Shown: positions 12,465-23,347 of the stretch, one piece after another
Position numbering within the stretch: position 1 is the stretch's first letter
How the letters are laid out: each line of letters begins with the position of its first letter
Source: Polytrichum commune
Lineage: Eukaryota; Streptophyta; Polytrichopsida; Polytrichales; Polytrichaceae
DNA length: 60,000 nucleotides
Assembly (NCBI GenBank): GCA_950295325.1
Contig: OX485804.1
Location: 60,172,533 to 60,232,532, forward strand
Reading direction: 5' to 3'
Program-made: the position numbers and the translations under genes
The notes under the pieces: model-generated
The model's database searches: none
Told to the model about the DNA's origin: nothing
What the model saw: the letters and a program-made list of their open reading frames with translations, nothing else

Positions 12465-12830
12465 ATAGAGAGTCCCGTAAAGCTGTGACCTTCAACACAT
12501 GTAGCCATCTCATATGGCAGGAGAATTAGTAAGTCAAAAGGGCACAGATTTGGGTCCTTGAAAAGGACATTAATTATACTCTCAAGCTTTTATCTCCCAA
12601 GTATTGGATATAGGTCAACTTGTCATGTGAAACATGCCTTGAGAGAGAGTCTTGCATTTGGAAATTTACAATAATTTCCAAACTTGGAAATAAACTATGA
12701 TTTTTCAGTCAAACGTTTTGATATCAATTTCTAAACCGGTGAAAATCAATTCATGCATCACACATGCACTACACTTATGCGAAATTGCTTGAGTTATCAG
12801 AAATGGGTATGTCTACTCTATTAGTGACAC
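12465..12830 (+). repeat. Dispersed repeat DR3, copy 2
   Basis: Colinear with 6005-6400, including AGTCCCGTAAAGCTGTGA, GATTTGGGTCCTTGAAAAGG and TTATGCGAAATTGCTT. It is directly followed by DR4, which lies at the far side of copy 1 only in fragments. Confidence 0.7.
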
Positions 12831-12845
12831 AAGAAAAATAGCACA

Positions 12846-13011
12846 AAACCCATCATTCACCCACATTAATTTTCTTACGAAAACAATCAATGTGGCCCAA
12901 GCTAATAATACTCTAGTGAAAGTTTAGTGCGGGTTTGAAAACCAATGCATGCGGCCCACATCAATTTTCTCATTCCGAGAGCAAGCGTGGGCTCTAGAGA
13001 ATTACTGCGGC
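12846..13011 (+). repeat. Dispersed repeat DR4, interrupted copy
   Basis: Matches the minus strand of 1-187 up to the hAT insertion point and resumes at 14190-14225 (CCATAGTACTAGGAGTATTT). The last 8 bp, ACTGCGGC, are the left target duplication of the hAT element. Confidence 0.7.
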
Positions 13012-14181
13012 CAGTGTTCAAGATTGAAGTCTTCAATGCCCTTCAAAAGCGATTTGGCCCTTCAAAATATACCTCTCTCAAAACAGCCCTTCAAAATGCA
13101 ACCCCAAACTCAAAATGAAAACTTCACTTGACGTCCTCAAAAATTTTACACCCGTCAACACTGTAGCGCTACAGTGACGAGGAGGTCGCTACAGTGACAA
13201 CCTCAACACCTAGCAAATGATTCATTCAACATCGATCTGACTTGGAATTCAACTTTTTAGGTCTTCCAAAAGATTGGAATCCAACCCTTTCTTTGGTAAG
13301 CATTGAGTCAGTGTTGTAGTGTGATGTGATTCAATCAATGTGAAATCAGTGCTGATTTGGGTCTACAAATTTAAAGGTTTGTGATGTAATTCACAGGCTA
13401 ATCACGAATGAATGTTTTTTGTGGGGTGAAGGCCAACACACTGGTAGTGGTGGAGCATGATGGTGGTGGTCCATTTTCAATGCGGCCCGGCTTTTTAGCC
13501 CGAAGCACTATCCCGTAGATGAATTGGACAGAGGGACATTAACGGAACAATGGTTGAACCGGTTGGTGACACATTTCCGTTGGAGCGATGACCTTGTTAA
13601 TCAATGCAATGCGGAATTGCTAGAATTCGTGGAGATGTTATGTTCCGTTTGTGAACGCCGAAGTATGCAAGAAGCTTGGGTTTTTTGTGGCAATGACCGG
13701 GAGTTCATGATTAATTGGCCAACTATGATGTCGCTATGGCAAGCCATACTTGTGATCCCAACTAGCACTGTTGTTTGTGAGCATGGTTTTTCAAAGCAAA
13801 ATTGGGTTAAGAGTGAAAGGAGAACTGGACTCAACCTTGACACACTAGATGCTTTAATGAGGGTTAGTCTAAATGGGTTAGGAGTTGAATTCATGGATTG
13901 GGATAGTATTTTTGAATCTTGGAAAATTGGCACAAGAACCAACAAGCGTAGGGCATTATCACTAGAAGAGGTGGAGTTAGATGGTTGATTCTTAATTCTT
14001 CACATTGTATTGGAAGCATGCACCATATAAATCATGCATAAGTTTAATATGAGTTTTTTATATTTTATTTCTATATTACTGAATTGACGTCTTGAATTTG
14101 AACTAGCCCTTCAACCGAAGGGCTCAAATTTTAGAGCCCTTCAAAATGAAACTCATATGAGGGCTTCAATCTTGAACACTG
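13012..14181 (+). mobile_element. hAT element, deleted derivative (hAT-1)
   Basis: A 1170-bp element with ends CAGTGTTCAAGATTGAAG and CTTCAATCTTGAACACTG, which are perfect 18-bp inverted repeats. It is flanked by the perfect 8-bp duplication ACTGCGGC (13004-13011 and 14182-14189). CAGTG/CACTG ends and an 8-bp duplication are diagnostic for the hAT superfamily. A subterminal GCTACAGTGAC motif occurs twice near 13170-13200. Only the 3' part of a transposase remains inside, so it is an internally deleted, non-autonomous copy. Perfect ends and duplication point to a fairly recent insertion. Confidence 0.93.
13461..13988 (+). pseudogene. hAT transposase fragment, C-terminal dimerisation domain
   Basis: The frame is open from just after a TGA at 13458 to a stop at 13986-13988, 175 codons, with no convincing ATG start. 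It begins WWWSIFNAARLFSPKHYP and runs into the hAT dimerisation region (Dimer_Tnp_hAT type): SLWQAILVIPTSTVVCEHGF, then a segment reading SKQNWVKSERRTGL, then LDTLDALMRVSL. The IP-S----E-GFS signature and the LMR-S close match the TTF/ZNF862-like group of hAT transposases. The zinc-finger and catalytic DDE regions are absent, so it cannot be an active enzyme. A frame on the opposite strand (13601-13945) is a shadow. The C-terminus ends in an acidic EEVELDG tail. Confidence 0.85.
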
Positions 14182-16033
14182 ACTGCGGCCCATAGTACTA
14201 GGAGTATTTATAATAAGTGTGGATGTTGTCAAACATGTACCCTTTTTGTGACTCGGGCAAAAAGTAGCACGGAACCCAAACGTTCATCGAGTGATCGTGT
14301 TTCATTTTGCTAAACACAATCAAGAAAAACGTGGGGATAGTAAACAACCTCCAAGTGGCCACGTCTCATTGGGCAAAATGTTGGGAAGGGAGAGTACGAC
14401 TCGACTCCCTCTAGTTCCGTGTACCCTAACCGTAGAAAGTAAATTTAGAAAGGAAGGAAGGGAGGGTGTAAGCATAACTTAAGGCAAACGTGACACGCAA
14501 ATATATTTCATCCACTACTAAGTACTTGCATGATACTACTAACTATGTATATACATACATACTTATTTGGCAACGTGACATTTGGGAGCAGTGTTCAATA
14601 TTGAAGTCTTCAACACATGTCAAAATGCCATTTTAGTCGTCAAATTTTTTTTTATTGTTTTTTATTGTTTATGAGCACTTCACAAAAATGTGCTCTACAA
14701 AGTTTTTACCCTTCACAGTGACGGCCTCTCCAAAAACTACCTGTCACAAAATACAGTGGTTGCAATTTGCAAATAGAAACATAGTTGGACTCCAATATTG
14801 GCACTTGTGAGCCCAAAAGGGTGCCCACATTTAGTCTTAGACCCTTGAAACGTTAGTTGATGCACTTTGAAGTAGCATGTTACTTCACAAAAATATAAAA
14901 AGAGTGAAATGTTAGTCTTAGAAGTACCATATTGTAAGAGGCTAGGATGTGAGTTGTTATTGTGTTTTTACCTTCGGAAGGATTTGAGTGAATGAGGATA
15001 GGTAAAGAGAACTTGGATTGAGTAGTTAGTGAGTAGGCTAGTACAAATGGATGGAGACAACCAAAGTGACTCAAGAGGCAAGTGCATTCGAATTGGGATG
15101 AATGGAGGATCACATGGAGCGCACAAGTGGACCACCTCATCATGGCCACTTAATGGGGAAGGCCCAAGGAAGAATGCAAGGTGGAGGATAAGCAAATTCT
15201 CAAAGCACCAATCAAATCACGAGTTAAGCATCGTGGTTTGAATTAAGTGGTGAGCGACGATTTGGGAAAGTAAGGGGAGAAAGTTATGGCGGCGGAAAGC
15301 GAAGGAGGCTAAGTTTGGGTTGAAGCATCCCAAGTTTGGTAAAGTGTGGTAGGTAGAAAGCCAAGGCTAGTTAAATGTTCGAATTAGAATCCTTGTTGAT
15401 CATTTGAGGGAGGAAGGCTTAGAAGATAGGATTGGCGCCTACTAAGTAGGAGGAAATCTCAAGGGCTTATCGTGAGCCTTGAGGGTGCTCACCCCCTCAA
15501 GCTTACTATATAATCCCTCATTCTTCCCTCACTCATCCTCTCTTTCCTTTGTGCTCCAAGGCACCCCACGAGTTATAAGTGTGGGTGTGGGAAGCCATAT
15601 TGGAGCACATGTGTGTGCTTAGTTTTTAGTTTGAGAGCCAAGGCTTGTTAGCCTTGAAGAGGGCTTGACCTCTTGGTAGAATTAGTGTTGACGTGAAGGA
15701 TTTTAAAGTTAATTCATGATTCCAATTTGTGGTACTTTAAGTTCATGTTTTGAATACACGTGGTTGCAAGTTCCATGTTTAAGAGTTGAGCACTTGATGT
15801 TGTGATGAGTGCAAAAATATACTTGTGTGGATTAGTTAGTCTTAGTGAAGTTAGGAAATTCTCTCTCCCCCTCTCCTCTCTAGGATTTTAGGATTTTAGG
15901 ATTAGAGAAGAATTGTGTGATTAGAAAGGGGTTGTTAGTAGAATTAGGGAAATTAGGTAGGAAGATTAGTTAAGGGCTTGAATAATTAGTGAGGTAGTTG
16001 GGGATTACAACTACAAAGTTGTGGGTTCATAAA

Positions 16034-16225
16034 GGAGCTGGGTTTATGAAGGACCTGGGTTTGTTTAGTTAGAAGCTAAGGAGCTGGGTTCATGAAGGAG
16101 CTGGGTTTATGAAGGACCTGGGTTTGTTTAGTTAGAAGCTAAGAAGCTGGGTTTATGAAGGAGCTGGGTTTATGAAGGAGCTAGGTTTATGTAATTAGAA
16201 AGTAAAGAGATGGGTTCATGAAGGA
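16034..16225 (+). repeat. 63-bp tandem repeat, about 3 units
   Basis: Units start at 16034, 16097 and 16160, each opening GGAGCTGGGTTTATGAAG, and the first two share TTTAGTTAGAAGCTAA. Each unit contains a shorter 17-18 bp sub-repeat of the same opening sequence, so the array is hierarchical. The third unit is more diverged. Confidence 0.9.
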
Positions 16226-16663
16226 GCTTAGTAGATAGCCTACCTAATTAGCTCATAGACAAGTAGTTAGTTACATTATGCTAGTTAGTGTTATGTGTGG
16301 CTTTCACAAATAAATGTATTTGAGATTGACTATAGAGAATAGTGTTTTTTTTAACACTTGCATCCTCTCTTTAAAAATAAACCACGTGCACAACTTAATG
16401 GAGAATGTGGAGCACTCTCGCGATGGCAAGACAAAGGAAGCAAAGACCAAAGTTAAATCCAAGACCACTTGAAGGGTGAACATTGCACTATGGACTCATC
16501 CAAGTCCAAATCCAATACCGCGGAGGAATGTGAGCCCAAACCCACTACTCGGACTACGGACGCTTAAGGGTGGGGGGTTTGGCCTCACAGCACTCTAGAA
16601 AACACTTCCAAATTCCAATAACTCCTACAATTTCGACTCGGCAGTGACTACAACTTCAGCGGG

Positions 16664-16870
16664 GCAAGCACAGTTACACGTGGATTTTCCAAATGGAATT
16701 GGGTGAAGAGTGATTGCAGAAGTCGATTGAAACTTGGACATATTGGATGCCTTGATGCGAGTGTCATTATGTGATCTTCCAATGGAAAATATGGATTGGA
16801 CTAGAATTTTTGACATTTGGGAATCGACCAAAAACCAGAGGACTTTGCCTTTGGAGTTGGACGATAATTA
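16664..16870 (+). pseudogene. Frameshifted hAT transposase C-terminus
   Basis: One frame reads STVTRGFSKWNWVKSDCRSR, then a frameshift around 16730 moves into LDILDALMRVSLCDLPMENM, followed by DWTRIFDIW. This parallels the hAT-1 protein block by block (STVVCEHGFSKQNWVKSERR; LDTLDALMRVSL; MDWDSIFESW). The conserved E of the signature is replaced by R. With the frameshift and no upstream domains it is a dead remnant. The open frame continuing to 17096 beyond this block is probably chance. Confidence 0.8.
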
Positions 16871-17149
16871 CGTGCATTTTGTAAGGAATCTAAACAATTT
16901 TAGCGCATCATTTTATTGCATGTACTCCTTCAATGTAGTGAGACATCATCTTATTCTCATATTCAATACAAAATGGCCAATATCAAGTGGTGTTTTTGTT
17001 TGGGTGAAGTGTTGCAAAAGAGTTGGAAAGTGTGAGAGCAGTGTGAGTATTCTGAAGCCCTTGACATTGAAATGCATGTGCACACTTCAAACTTGAACAC
17101 TGTTTGGGAGGCTGAAGGCCCAAGGTCCCTGGTCCTCCGGGGAGGCAGG

Positions 17150-17317
17150 GCTAGCACTGGGGAAACTTGTTTACGCATTTAATGGAGACAGTCTCTCTAA
17201 AAAGGGGGAAAAAGGAAAATGGAAATAGCTAGCACCTGGGTAAATTTGTTCATGCATTTGGCGTTGGCCGTGTATCTAAAAAAGAAGAAAGGGAAACGGA
17301 AAAAGCGAGCACCTGGC
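17150..17317 (+). repeat. 78-bp tandem duplication
   Basis: Units start GCTAGCACTGG at 17150, GCTAGCACCTGG at 17228 and a partial GCGAGCACCTGG at 17306, an exact 78-bp period. Each contains GCATTTNNNG and an A/G-rich tail (AAAAGGGGGAAAAAGG type). It lies just outside the right end of hAT-2. Confidence 0.8.
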
Positions 17318-17567
17318 TGTGGGGCTGGTCCCTTGCTCCCCAAATAAGGAAACAAAACCCGGGCTCGGCTGCCTGCACCTTTGACTCTCCCAATTCACCA
17401 CCACCGGCTGCAATCTCCCGCTTTATTCCTCAGGAAGCCAAGCCAAGCCCCCAAAGTCCAGTTATTCATTTCCTCATTTAATAAAATATCCCTTGTGACC
17501 AGGACAGCCCCAGGACTTCAATTTCATAATCAATTTCATAAACAATTGCCTAAAGTGCAGCTTCTAA

Positions 17568-17955
17568 GAGCAAGCCCAGTCGTTCCTGGATCTGCATGTG
17601 CATCCGGGAATGAAATGTGGCCTCCACCCATAATGCAGATGCAGACCCATGCAAAACTGCCACTCATTCTACCTTACTACCTCAGAATTTCCTCTAAAAT
17701 GATTTGTAGTTTTCTGCGGCCCTACCATATTGAGTTGTCTTTAGTTAAAAGCCGCCATGAAGTTGTTTGTCCTTAGTTGATAGCAGGCTCCCTGCATATC
17801 TCGCCGAAATGCAGGGAGTTCTGCACTTCCTATATTACTTTACATCCAATTTTAGGGTATAGCAGGGTGACTGGACCAGTATCCTGCATCTGCATCCGCA
17901 TCGCGAATGAGAAAGCGCAAATGCATATGCAGGTGCAGGGTCATTGGGCTTGCCC
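17568..17955 (+). mobile_element. Harbinger-type MITE, family H6
   Basis: A 388-bp element, left end GAGCAAGCCCAGTCGTTCCT and right end GTCATTGGGCTTGCCC, inverted repeats that continue imperfectly into GCATCTGCATGTGCATCC and GCATATGCAGGTGCAGG. Flanks are TAA on both sides (17565-17567, 17956-17958). It is non-coding; the overlapping open frames at 17381-17776 and 17777-18049 cross element borders and are chance. Confidence 0.75.
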
Positions 17956-18015
17956 TAAGCGAAGGGAAGGGAAGTGTCTTGGTCGTTGTCCTTCCAGACT
18001 TTCGATGTGTAATAA

Positions 18016-18518
18016 GGGCCACTTCACACACGAGACTGAGAGCCCGTGACCAATACACTTCCAACACTCTCATTGGTGGAAAAGGCGGAGCTGGTCCAAG
18101 TTCGTTGCTTCACACTACGCTTGAGGGACCAACGGAGTATGTGAATGCAAGATGGATGTAAAAGTCTACATGGATTCCTACATGGTATCGAATGGATCTT
18201 GTTTCATGGTCACTTGGATTGTTTTCAAAAACCACCTCTTGGAGGTAGGCCTAACACAAAACCAGGAGGCCGTGGCACTCCGAATGCTCACAACCGTTGA
18301 TTTATTATGTTCCATCATGTGTGAGGATCCGCATGAATAGAAGTTTATTGAAATAGCATTTGGTTGAGGGCCTGGTCACATATGACTTCACATTACACTT
18401 GAGGGTCCGTGACCACAATACATGATTTTAGAGGTGTCTTGGGTCGGCCTTTAGACAAAGTCTTTTGGGCTATCACAATTTCATAGTCATGGCTCTTGGC
18501 TCATGTGTCAAGTGGCCC
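18016..18518 (+). mobile_element. Harbinger-type MITE, family H1, copy 1
   Basis: A 503-bp element with ends GGGCCACTTCACACACGAG and CATGTGTCAAGTGGCCC, and TAA target duplications (18013-18015, 18519-18521). The interior matches four other full-length copies in this window along its whole length. There is no coding capacity. Confidence 0.9.
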
Positions 18519-18564
18519 TAAGTAAAGCAATGACGAGTGTGCAAGGAGATTTTTGGTCATAATC

Positions 18565-18815
18565 GGTCAAGATCCTAGTCTTTCCAAGTCCAACCAGTTA
18601 CATCTTCACATATTTCAGGTAATTATTTTTTAACTTGAGATAATTCTCTATTGACACATAGTCTTTTTATTTCTCTATAACGTTCGGTAATTTTCTTGAA
18701 GTCTTGAACTTCAACTAGTTATTCCTCAAACTCAACTAGTTGATTTGTAACCAAGTTAGCCAAGTTAGCAGTCGGTTCTCCCCGTTCATTGGTTATTTCC
18801 TTTTAGAGTAGACAA
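18565..18815 (+). repeat. Dispersed repeat DR6, copy 1
   Basis: Colinear with 53215-53410: GGTCAAGATCCTAGTCTTTC followed by CCAGTTACATCTTCACAT, then TTCTTGAAGTCTTGAACTTC, then a CGGTTCTCCCCGTTCATTGG segment. This copy has extra A/T-rich sequence between the blocks. No coding frame spans it. Confidence 0.65.
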
Positions 18816-18849
18816 GCCTGTTTTCGTTAACTTAAGCAAATTTGCATAG

Positions 18850-19215
18850 GTGTACTACATGTGTGATATTGGGGTATTTTTTCACATGTTTAGAAATCAG
18901 TATCACAAAATTTAACAAAAAAAACCACAATGTATTTCCAAGTTTTGAAATCACTATAAATTTGAAGAGACAAGATTTCTCTCCCAACCCACATTCAAGA
19001 TATAGGTCGACCTAATTCCCATAATTGGGAGACGAAAACTTGAGTATAATTAGCGTCCTATTAACTCTCTTTTTTCCATCACGCTGAATGTAAAGATGAC
19101 ATGTTTGAAACTTTTATTTTTTTCCATCACATTAGAAAATGACGACTGCATGTGTGGAACTTCACGACTTTAGGGAACTCTATATATATATATTGGGAGG
19201 GGATTGAAAATGGGT
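18850..19215 (-). repeat. Dispersed repeat DR3, copy 3
   Basis: Minus-strand copy of the 6005-6400 / 12465-12830 repeat. Landmarks read in reverse order: AAATTTGCATAGG, TTTCCAAGTTTTGAAATC, AGGTCGACC, CATAATTGGGAGACGAAAAC. It is more diverged than the other two. Confidence 0.6.
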
Positions 19216-19527
19216 TTATATACTAAACACACTTCCATTGCATGTCTTGACTTGCCCCAATTAGGGCCCTATTCAATGTTGAGGCCTGGTCTAGTCTCCA
19301 AGCCAAGGTACCTCAAGGTGCCATAATTGGGCTTTGCAAAATTGGGACCTTTCCTTAATTAGGATGCCCAAGGATTTCTAGTTGGCCGTCAAAGGCTATA
19401 ATATGACTTAAGATAGAAAGGTGTCTAAAGTACATTCATTGGGAACCATATAGAGCAATGGGGAACGAAATTGTTCAAATTAACAAAGTAGATAATGTAG
19501 GAAAAATGAGCCTTATTGAGTGAAGAG

Positions 19528-19868
19528 AGTGACCCGCTCTCGGGGGGACACTTCACTATACTTTGTGTGAACACGTGCGTTAAAGGGGTATTTAAATGAG
19601 GCTATCACATAATTTGAGGTATATTCTCAAATACTCTAGAATATTTCAGGCATATTCTTGGTATATTCTCTAATTATTCCTTACTTGAATTTTAAGCATC
19701 TTATATTACATCTAAATTTTTCTAAATTTTATTGCTCATGAATAAAATACACCCTATATTTTAACACATCATGTTTACTAATTTTCCTAAGTGTCCTCCC
19801 CGAGGACCCGCTTTGATTTCCGGGCATGCACACACTTGGTGTCATGCCCAAATATCAAAGTGGGTCAC
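19528..19868. repeat. Inverted repeat plus adjacent imperfect hairpin
   Basis: AGTGACCCGCTCTCGGGGGG (from 19528) pairs imperfectly with CCTCCCCGAGGACCCGCTTT (to 19813), with matching CACTT/AAGTG at the inner side. The right arm is itself the left half of a second hairpin: GACCCGCTTTGATTTCCGGG pairs with CCCAAATATCAAAGTGGGTC near 19846-19865. No target duplication was recognised. It could be a degraded foldback element or a small-RNA hairpin. Confidence 0.5.
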
Positions 19869-21710
19869 CCTCCTTCATAAAATGGGTATGGGAGTATGGT
19901 GGTCCAGTTAGGTATATGGGCCGGTCCTCACATGCAAGGAACCCCTTCCATGTATATATTCTCATAATGTCCATGGTTGTGGTTGTGGTTATCCACTCCA
20001 ATCAACCACAAATTATGATTTCATGTCGTTCACACTTGTCTTATGCAACCCTTGTGGTTTGTGGTTGATTGTGGGTTCGTCTGTTTAAGTTGCAATTTAT
20101 CGTTGGTTTAGGTTCTTGGGCTTGAGAGGAAATTAAAGTGGTTATTACCCTTGTTGGCTTTGGACTATAGTGTTAAAGCGACTGGCTCCTTAACTTTCTC
20201 CCCTGACCGTGGCATGTGACTTTGAACATGACTGCCGAATCACACAACAATCACAATTTCAAAACCCTTGCTTGCCCCAAAATTAGTAACTTGCACTTTG
20301 GTCTATATTTTTGTTTTGTTTTGGGAATGAAGTGGTGAATTTTCATTGACAAATAGATTGAATACACTCACAAAACACCTCAGTAACCCTAAAGGAAAGG
20401 GGAGACTAGATATGTTCATACCCAATAAAAGATTGACCCTTGAAACCAAACCTGCCAAGGATAAACACACGCATGCGAAGAGAGGGGATTATTGTTTATG
20501 AATGTACCTCTTCTTCATCTAGATCAAAAGAGCTTAAACAATATGCAGCCTAGATGCTACCTTTTGAGTTGATTTGACGCCGGAATACGTTAAAAGACCC
20601 CAAATTAGTGTACTCAAGGTCATTCGAGATGAATCAGCAACAACCCTACAGAGGGGGTCTAGTTTTTATGTTGGATGGATGACATGTACGCATGTCTACT
20701 AATGACAATTCCCTCTATCCGATGCCAGAGCCCAAAATTCGTTTACCGTAGTTCGAGCGACCCTAAACTACCGGACGATGGTGGAGAGATACCCTAAATC
20801 CCAAGGAAGAGGTTGGCGGTTCAATTCCTGGCTGTGAAATCTCCTCTCTACTTGACGGAAAAACTTGTCAGGTGGTCAACCACCTCCCGTGCTTTGGCAT
20901 TGGCATGTCGGCCTTCTGTCTCAAAACACAAAATCAAAAATAAAAAAGAACTTTTACATTGGCCCACCGACCTCCATTTTTTACGCATGCATTTTCGAAC
21001 ATGCCTCAACATGACCTATATATATATATAAAAGCACCCCTACGAAGACCATAAGGAAGCGGGGGTTCATTCAAATTTGTATGTTGTATTCCTCTTGCCC
21101 CACAGTTGTTCCTTTTCTATTTTAAAGCGCCTTCAGGTAGATCCGGTTTATGTATTCTAAATCCCTGGGCATTATTGGGGTTGACGGGCTCACAATAATA
21201 ACGAACTCCAAGCCCCGCCTCCGACTATGGCAGGCCAATAGCTCATAAAGCACACGTTACAGATTTGGACCAATATAAATAAAGAACTGTGATTGAGGAA
21301 CTATAAACAGTAGTATATATGCAGCCTGGATTCTACCTTGGGTCTCCACTTTTCATTCAGGCTGCTAAACTTGGCCAACAAATGAGCTGACGTGGACCCT
21401 GCTATTGATGACGTGGAGGATGACGTCACTTTCCGAGGGGTAATTGTCTTGGTCTCTTTGAGACTCTGGACACACCGGAGGTGCACATGCAGTCCAATAC
21501 ACTACGAGCAGGGCACAGTGGGTGTCAAGTGCCACGTGGAGTCATGTGATTGGAAGATATTCTTTTTCAAAAAATGACATGGACATTTACTCTTGGTACA
21601 GGCATGCCCAATCAGACTTGAACATATGGGTATATGATGATACATATGTTTGTGTTAGTTGGTTGATCTTTATAATCAACATGATGATGATCCCACCGAG
21701 TGCATGTTGC
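19869..21710. other. Unassigned stretch with bZIP-type motifs
   Basis: No gene was supported. Three TGACGT cores (TGACGTGG, TGACGTGG, TGACGTCA) occur within about 45 bp around 21387-21427, and CCACGTGG lies near 21532. A TATATATATATAAAAGC run at about 21017 resembles a TATA box. No reading frame starts in a position that would make this a clear promoter. Confidence 0.35.
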
Positions 21711-21845
21711 TATTTTTACTAACGAGTTCAATTTTTACTATCGAAAGTTGAATAGGTTGTTTGGACATTATAGAATGTAATTGACTTTGCTTGGTTAAAT
21801 GTTATATTCTCATTAAATAGTCATAGCGATGCGGAACTCCGAGTA
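21711..21845 (+). mobile_element. Small TA-flanked inverted-repeat element, copy 2
   Basis: Decayed relative of 7823-7976. It keeps GTTGAATAGGTTGTTTGGAC, GACTTTGCTTG, CTCATTAAATAGTCAT and the right end GCGGAACTCCGAG followed by TA. The left end has lost about 20 bp. Confidence 0.5.
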
Positions 21846-23003
21846 GTAACATACACTGATTGGGATAATGAGTGTAGTATACATTAATCATAAGCTGACA
21901 AAGAATTGTTATTTTTTTTCTTATGTGTGTGTGTGTGTGTGTGTGTGTGTTTTACTTTGATAAGATTGGTGGTGCCCAAAGCAAAATGCGTGACATCTAT
22001 ACATGGCTTACGTTGGGGACTTAGGACCTAATGTATAGTTCGTTAGACTTTAAATTGTTTCCTAACAAATTTCGGATCGAATATTCAGACTTGAAAATAA
22101 AGATATTAATTTATCTAGTCTGCCATTTAGACCTTCGAATGATCAATAGACCATTATATCCTTTTGTGATGAAATTAACCATTAATTTGAGACATGATGT
22201 CCACATTTGACCTAAAAGAACCAAACGAGGGGTTGGGATCTTTGTAATTTTGCCACATGCCCACTCATCATTCTCCATCACTCACCCAAACTCGCATTGC
22301 CAAACACCACTTGTGTAGTTGGTGCCCTTAAAGGTGGATTCACATGGATTAGCCATCATTCAACAACATGTAGCCTTATGTGAACGGGACCCCCTCACTT
22401 GTTAATGAAAGTATTTTTCCCACCTCCGTGGTGTCTTTCACCGCCTTCTCCCATCCAAGTACGAAGGAACGTCAAACCCTCACCTCAAGATTATCCTCCT
22501 TGTCATTGTGCTTGTCGATGTGTCCTATTTTGTGCATACAAACGCATGTTATAAACAAACTAATATGAAGTCTCACACCATTTTCTAAAATTCTACATGT
22601 GGACATTACTTTGACCCACAGTCAATATTACACATGCCGCTATGTTTTCAAAAGTAGATGCTCATGACCTTCATAGTAATTATATAACACATAAGATTTG
22701 GTATGAATCATCATTATTTGATATTAAACTATTAGATTTAGGGTTGTGACTTCAAAATATCACCTTTCAAAAATACCACCATCACCACCCCGCAAAGAGA
22801 GAGAGAGAGAGAGAGAGATTTATTTTTGGATACCATTGCGAACAAATCAAAGAAAAACAAACAAAATGATGAAATTGTTTTGTTGTACTTTCAATCAAAT
22901 GAAAGGGGGGGGGGAATGAAACTCAACGAGATAGAGGTAAGTTAGTTCTACCTAGTGCTCACATTTTGTTGTTTGGCCAACTTTAATAAATATATTAGTT
23001 AAG
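21846..23003. other. Unassigned stretch with microsatellites
   Basis: Contains (GT)n at 21924-21950, (GA)n at 22795-22818 and a run of about 10 G near 22905. No gene or element ends were found. Confidence 0.5.
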
Positions 23004-23006
23004 TTA

Positions 23007-23344
23007 GGGTCACTTCACACAAGAGCCAAGGGCCATGACTTTGTAGTTGTGAAGACCCTCGATTCTCATCCAAGGTTTATACCACTGACATGATCGGTCG
23101 GATGTTGCATCATGCCTATCTCTTGGAGGTGGGCTTTACGTAAATTCAAGCATATCATGAATCATTATTTATAGTGTGTCGTGGAGGAAATCATAAGGGC
23201 TTTTCAACCATGAAAGTTTCTTTGGGTCCTCATGCCTTCATTTTCTAATGTGAAGTGAACTTGGGCAACCTCAACCTTTTCGACCAACGAGAGATTTTAG
23301 AATGCAACGGTCAAAGGCCTTCAGCCTCGTGTGTGAAGTGGTCC
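23007..23344 (-). mobile_element. Harbinger-type MITE, family H2, copy 2
   Basis: A 338-bp element, ends GGGTCACTTCACACAAGAG and CTCGTGTGTGAAGTGGTCC, with perfect TTA duplications (23004-23006, 23345-23347). In reverse orientation it matches 4845-5188 through blocks such as CATTCTAAAATCTCTCGTTG and AAAGAAACTTTCATGG. Its right-hand TTA is shared with the next element. Confidence 0.85.
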
Positions 23345-23347
23345 TTA

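Larger units (their letters stand above)
14589..17102 (+). mobile_element. hAT element carrying unrelated DNA (hAT-2)
   Basis: A 2514-bp element whose left end CAGTGTTCAATATTGAAG and right end CTTCAAACTTGAACACTG are close to those of hAT-1. It is flanked by the perfect 8-bp duplication TTTGGGAG (14581-14588 and 17103-17110). The last 450 bp contain a decayed transposase end. The roughly 14850-16570 interior has no hAT features: it holds a TATA-like ACTATATAATCCC at about 15505, a 63-bp tandem repeat (16034-16225) and AATAAA motifs near 16310. The interior could be a captured host segment or a nested retroelement piece; its borders are not resolved. Confidence 0.9.

Noticed and set aside
13601-13945. 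114-codon minus-strand frame
   Set aside because: It is antisense to the hAT transposase fragment, whose plus-strand reading matches a known domain.
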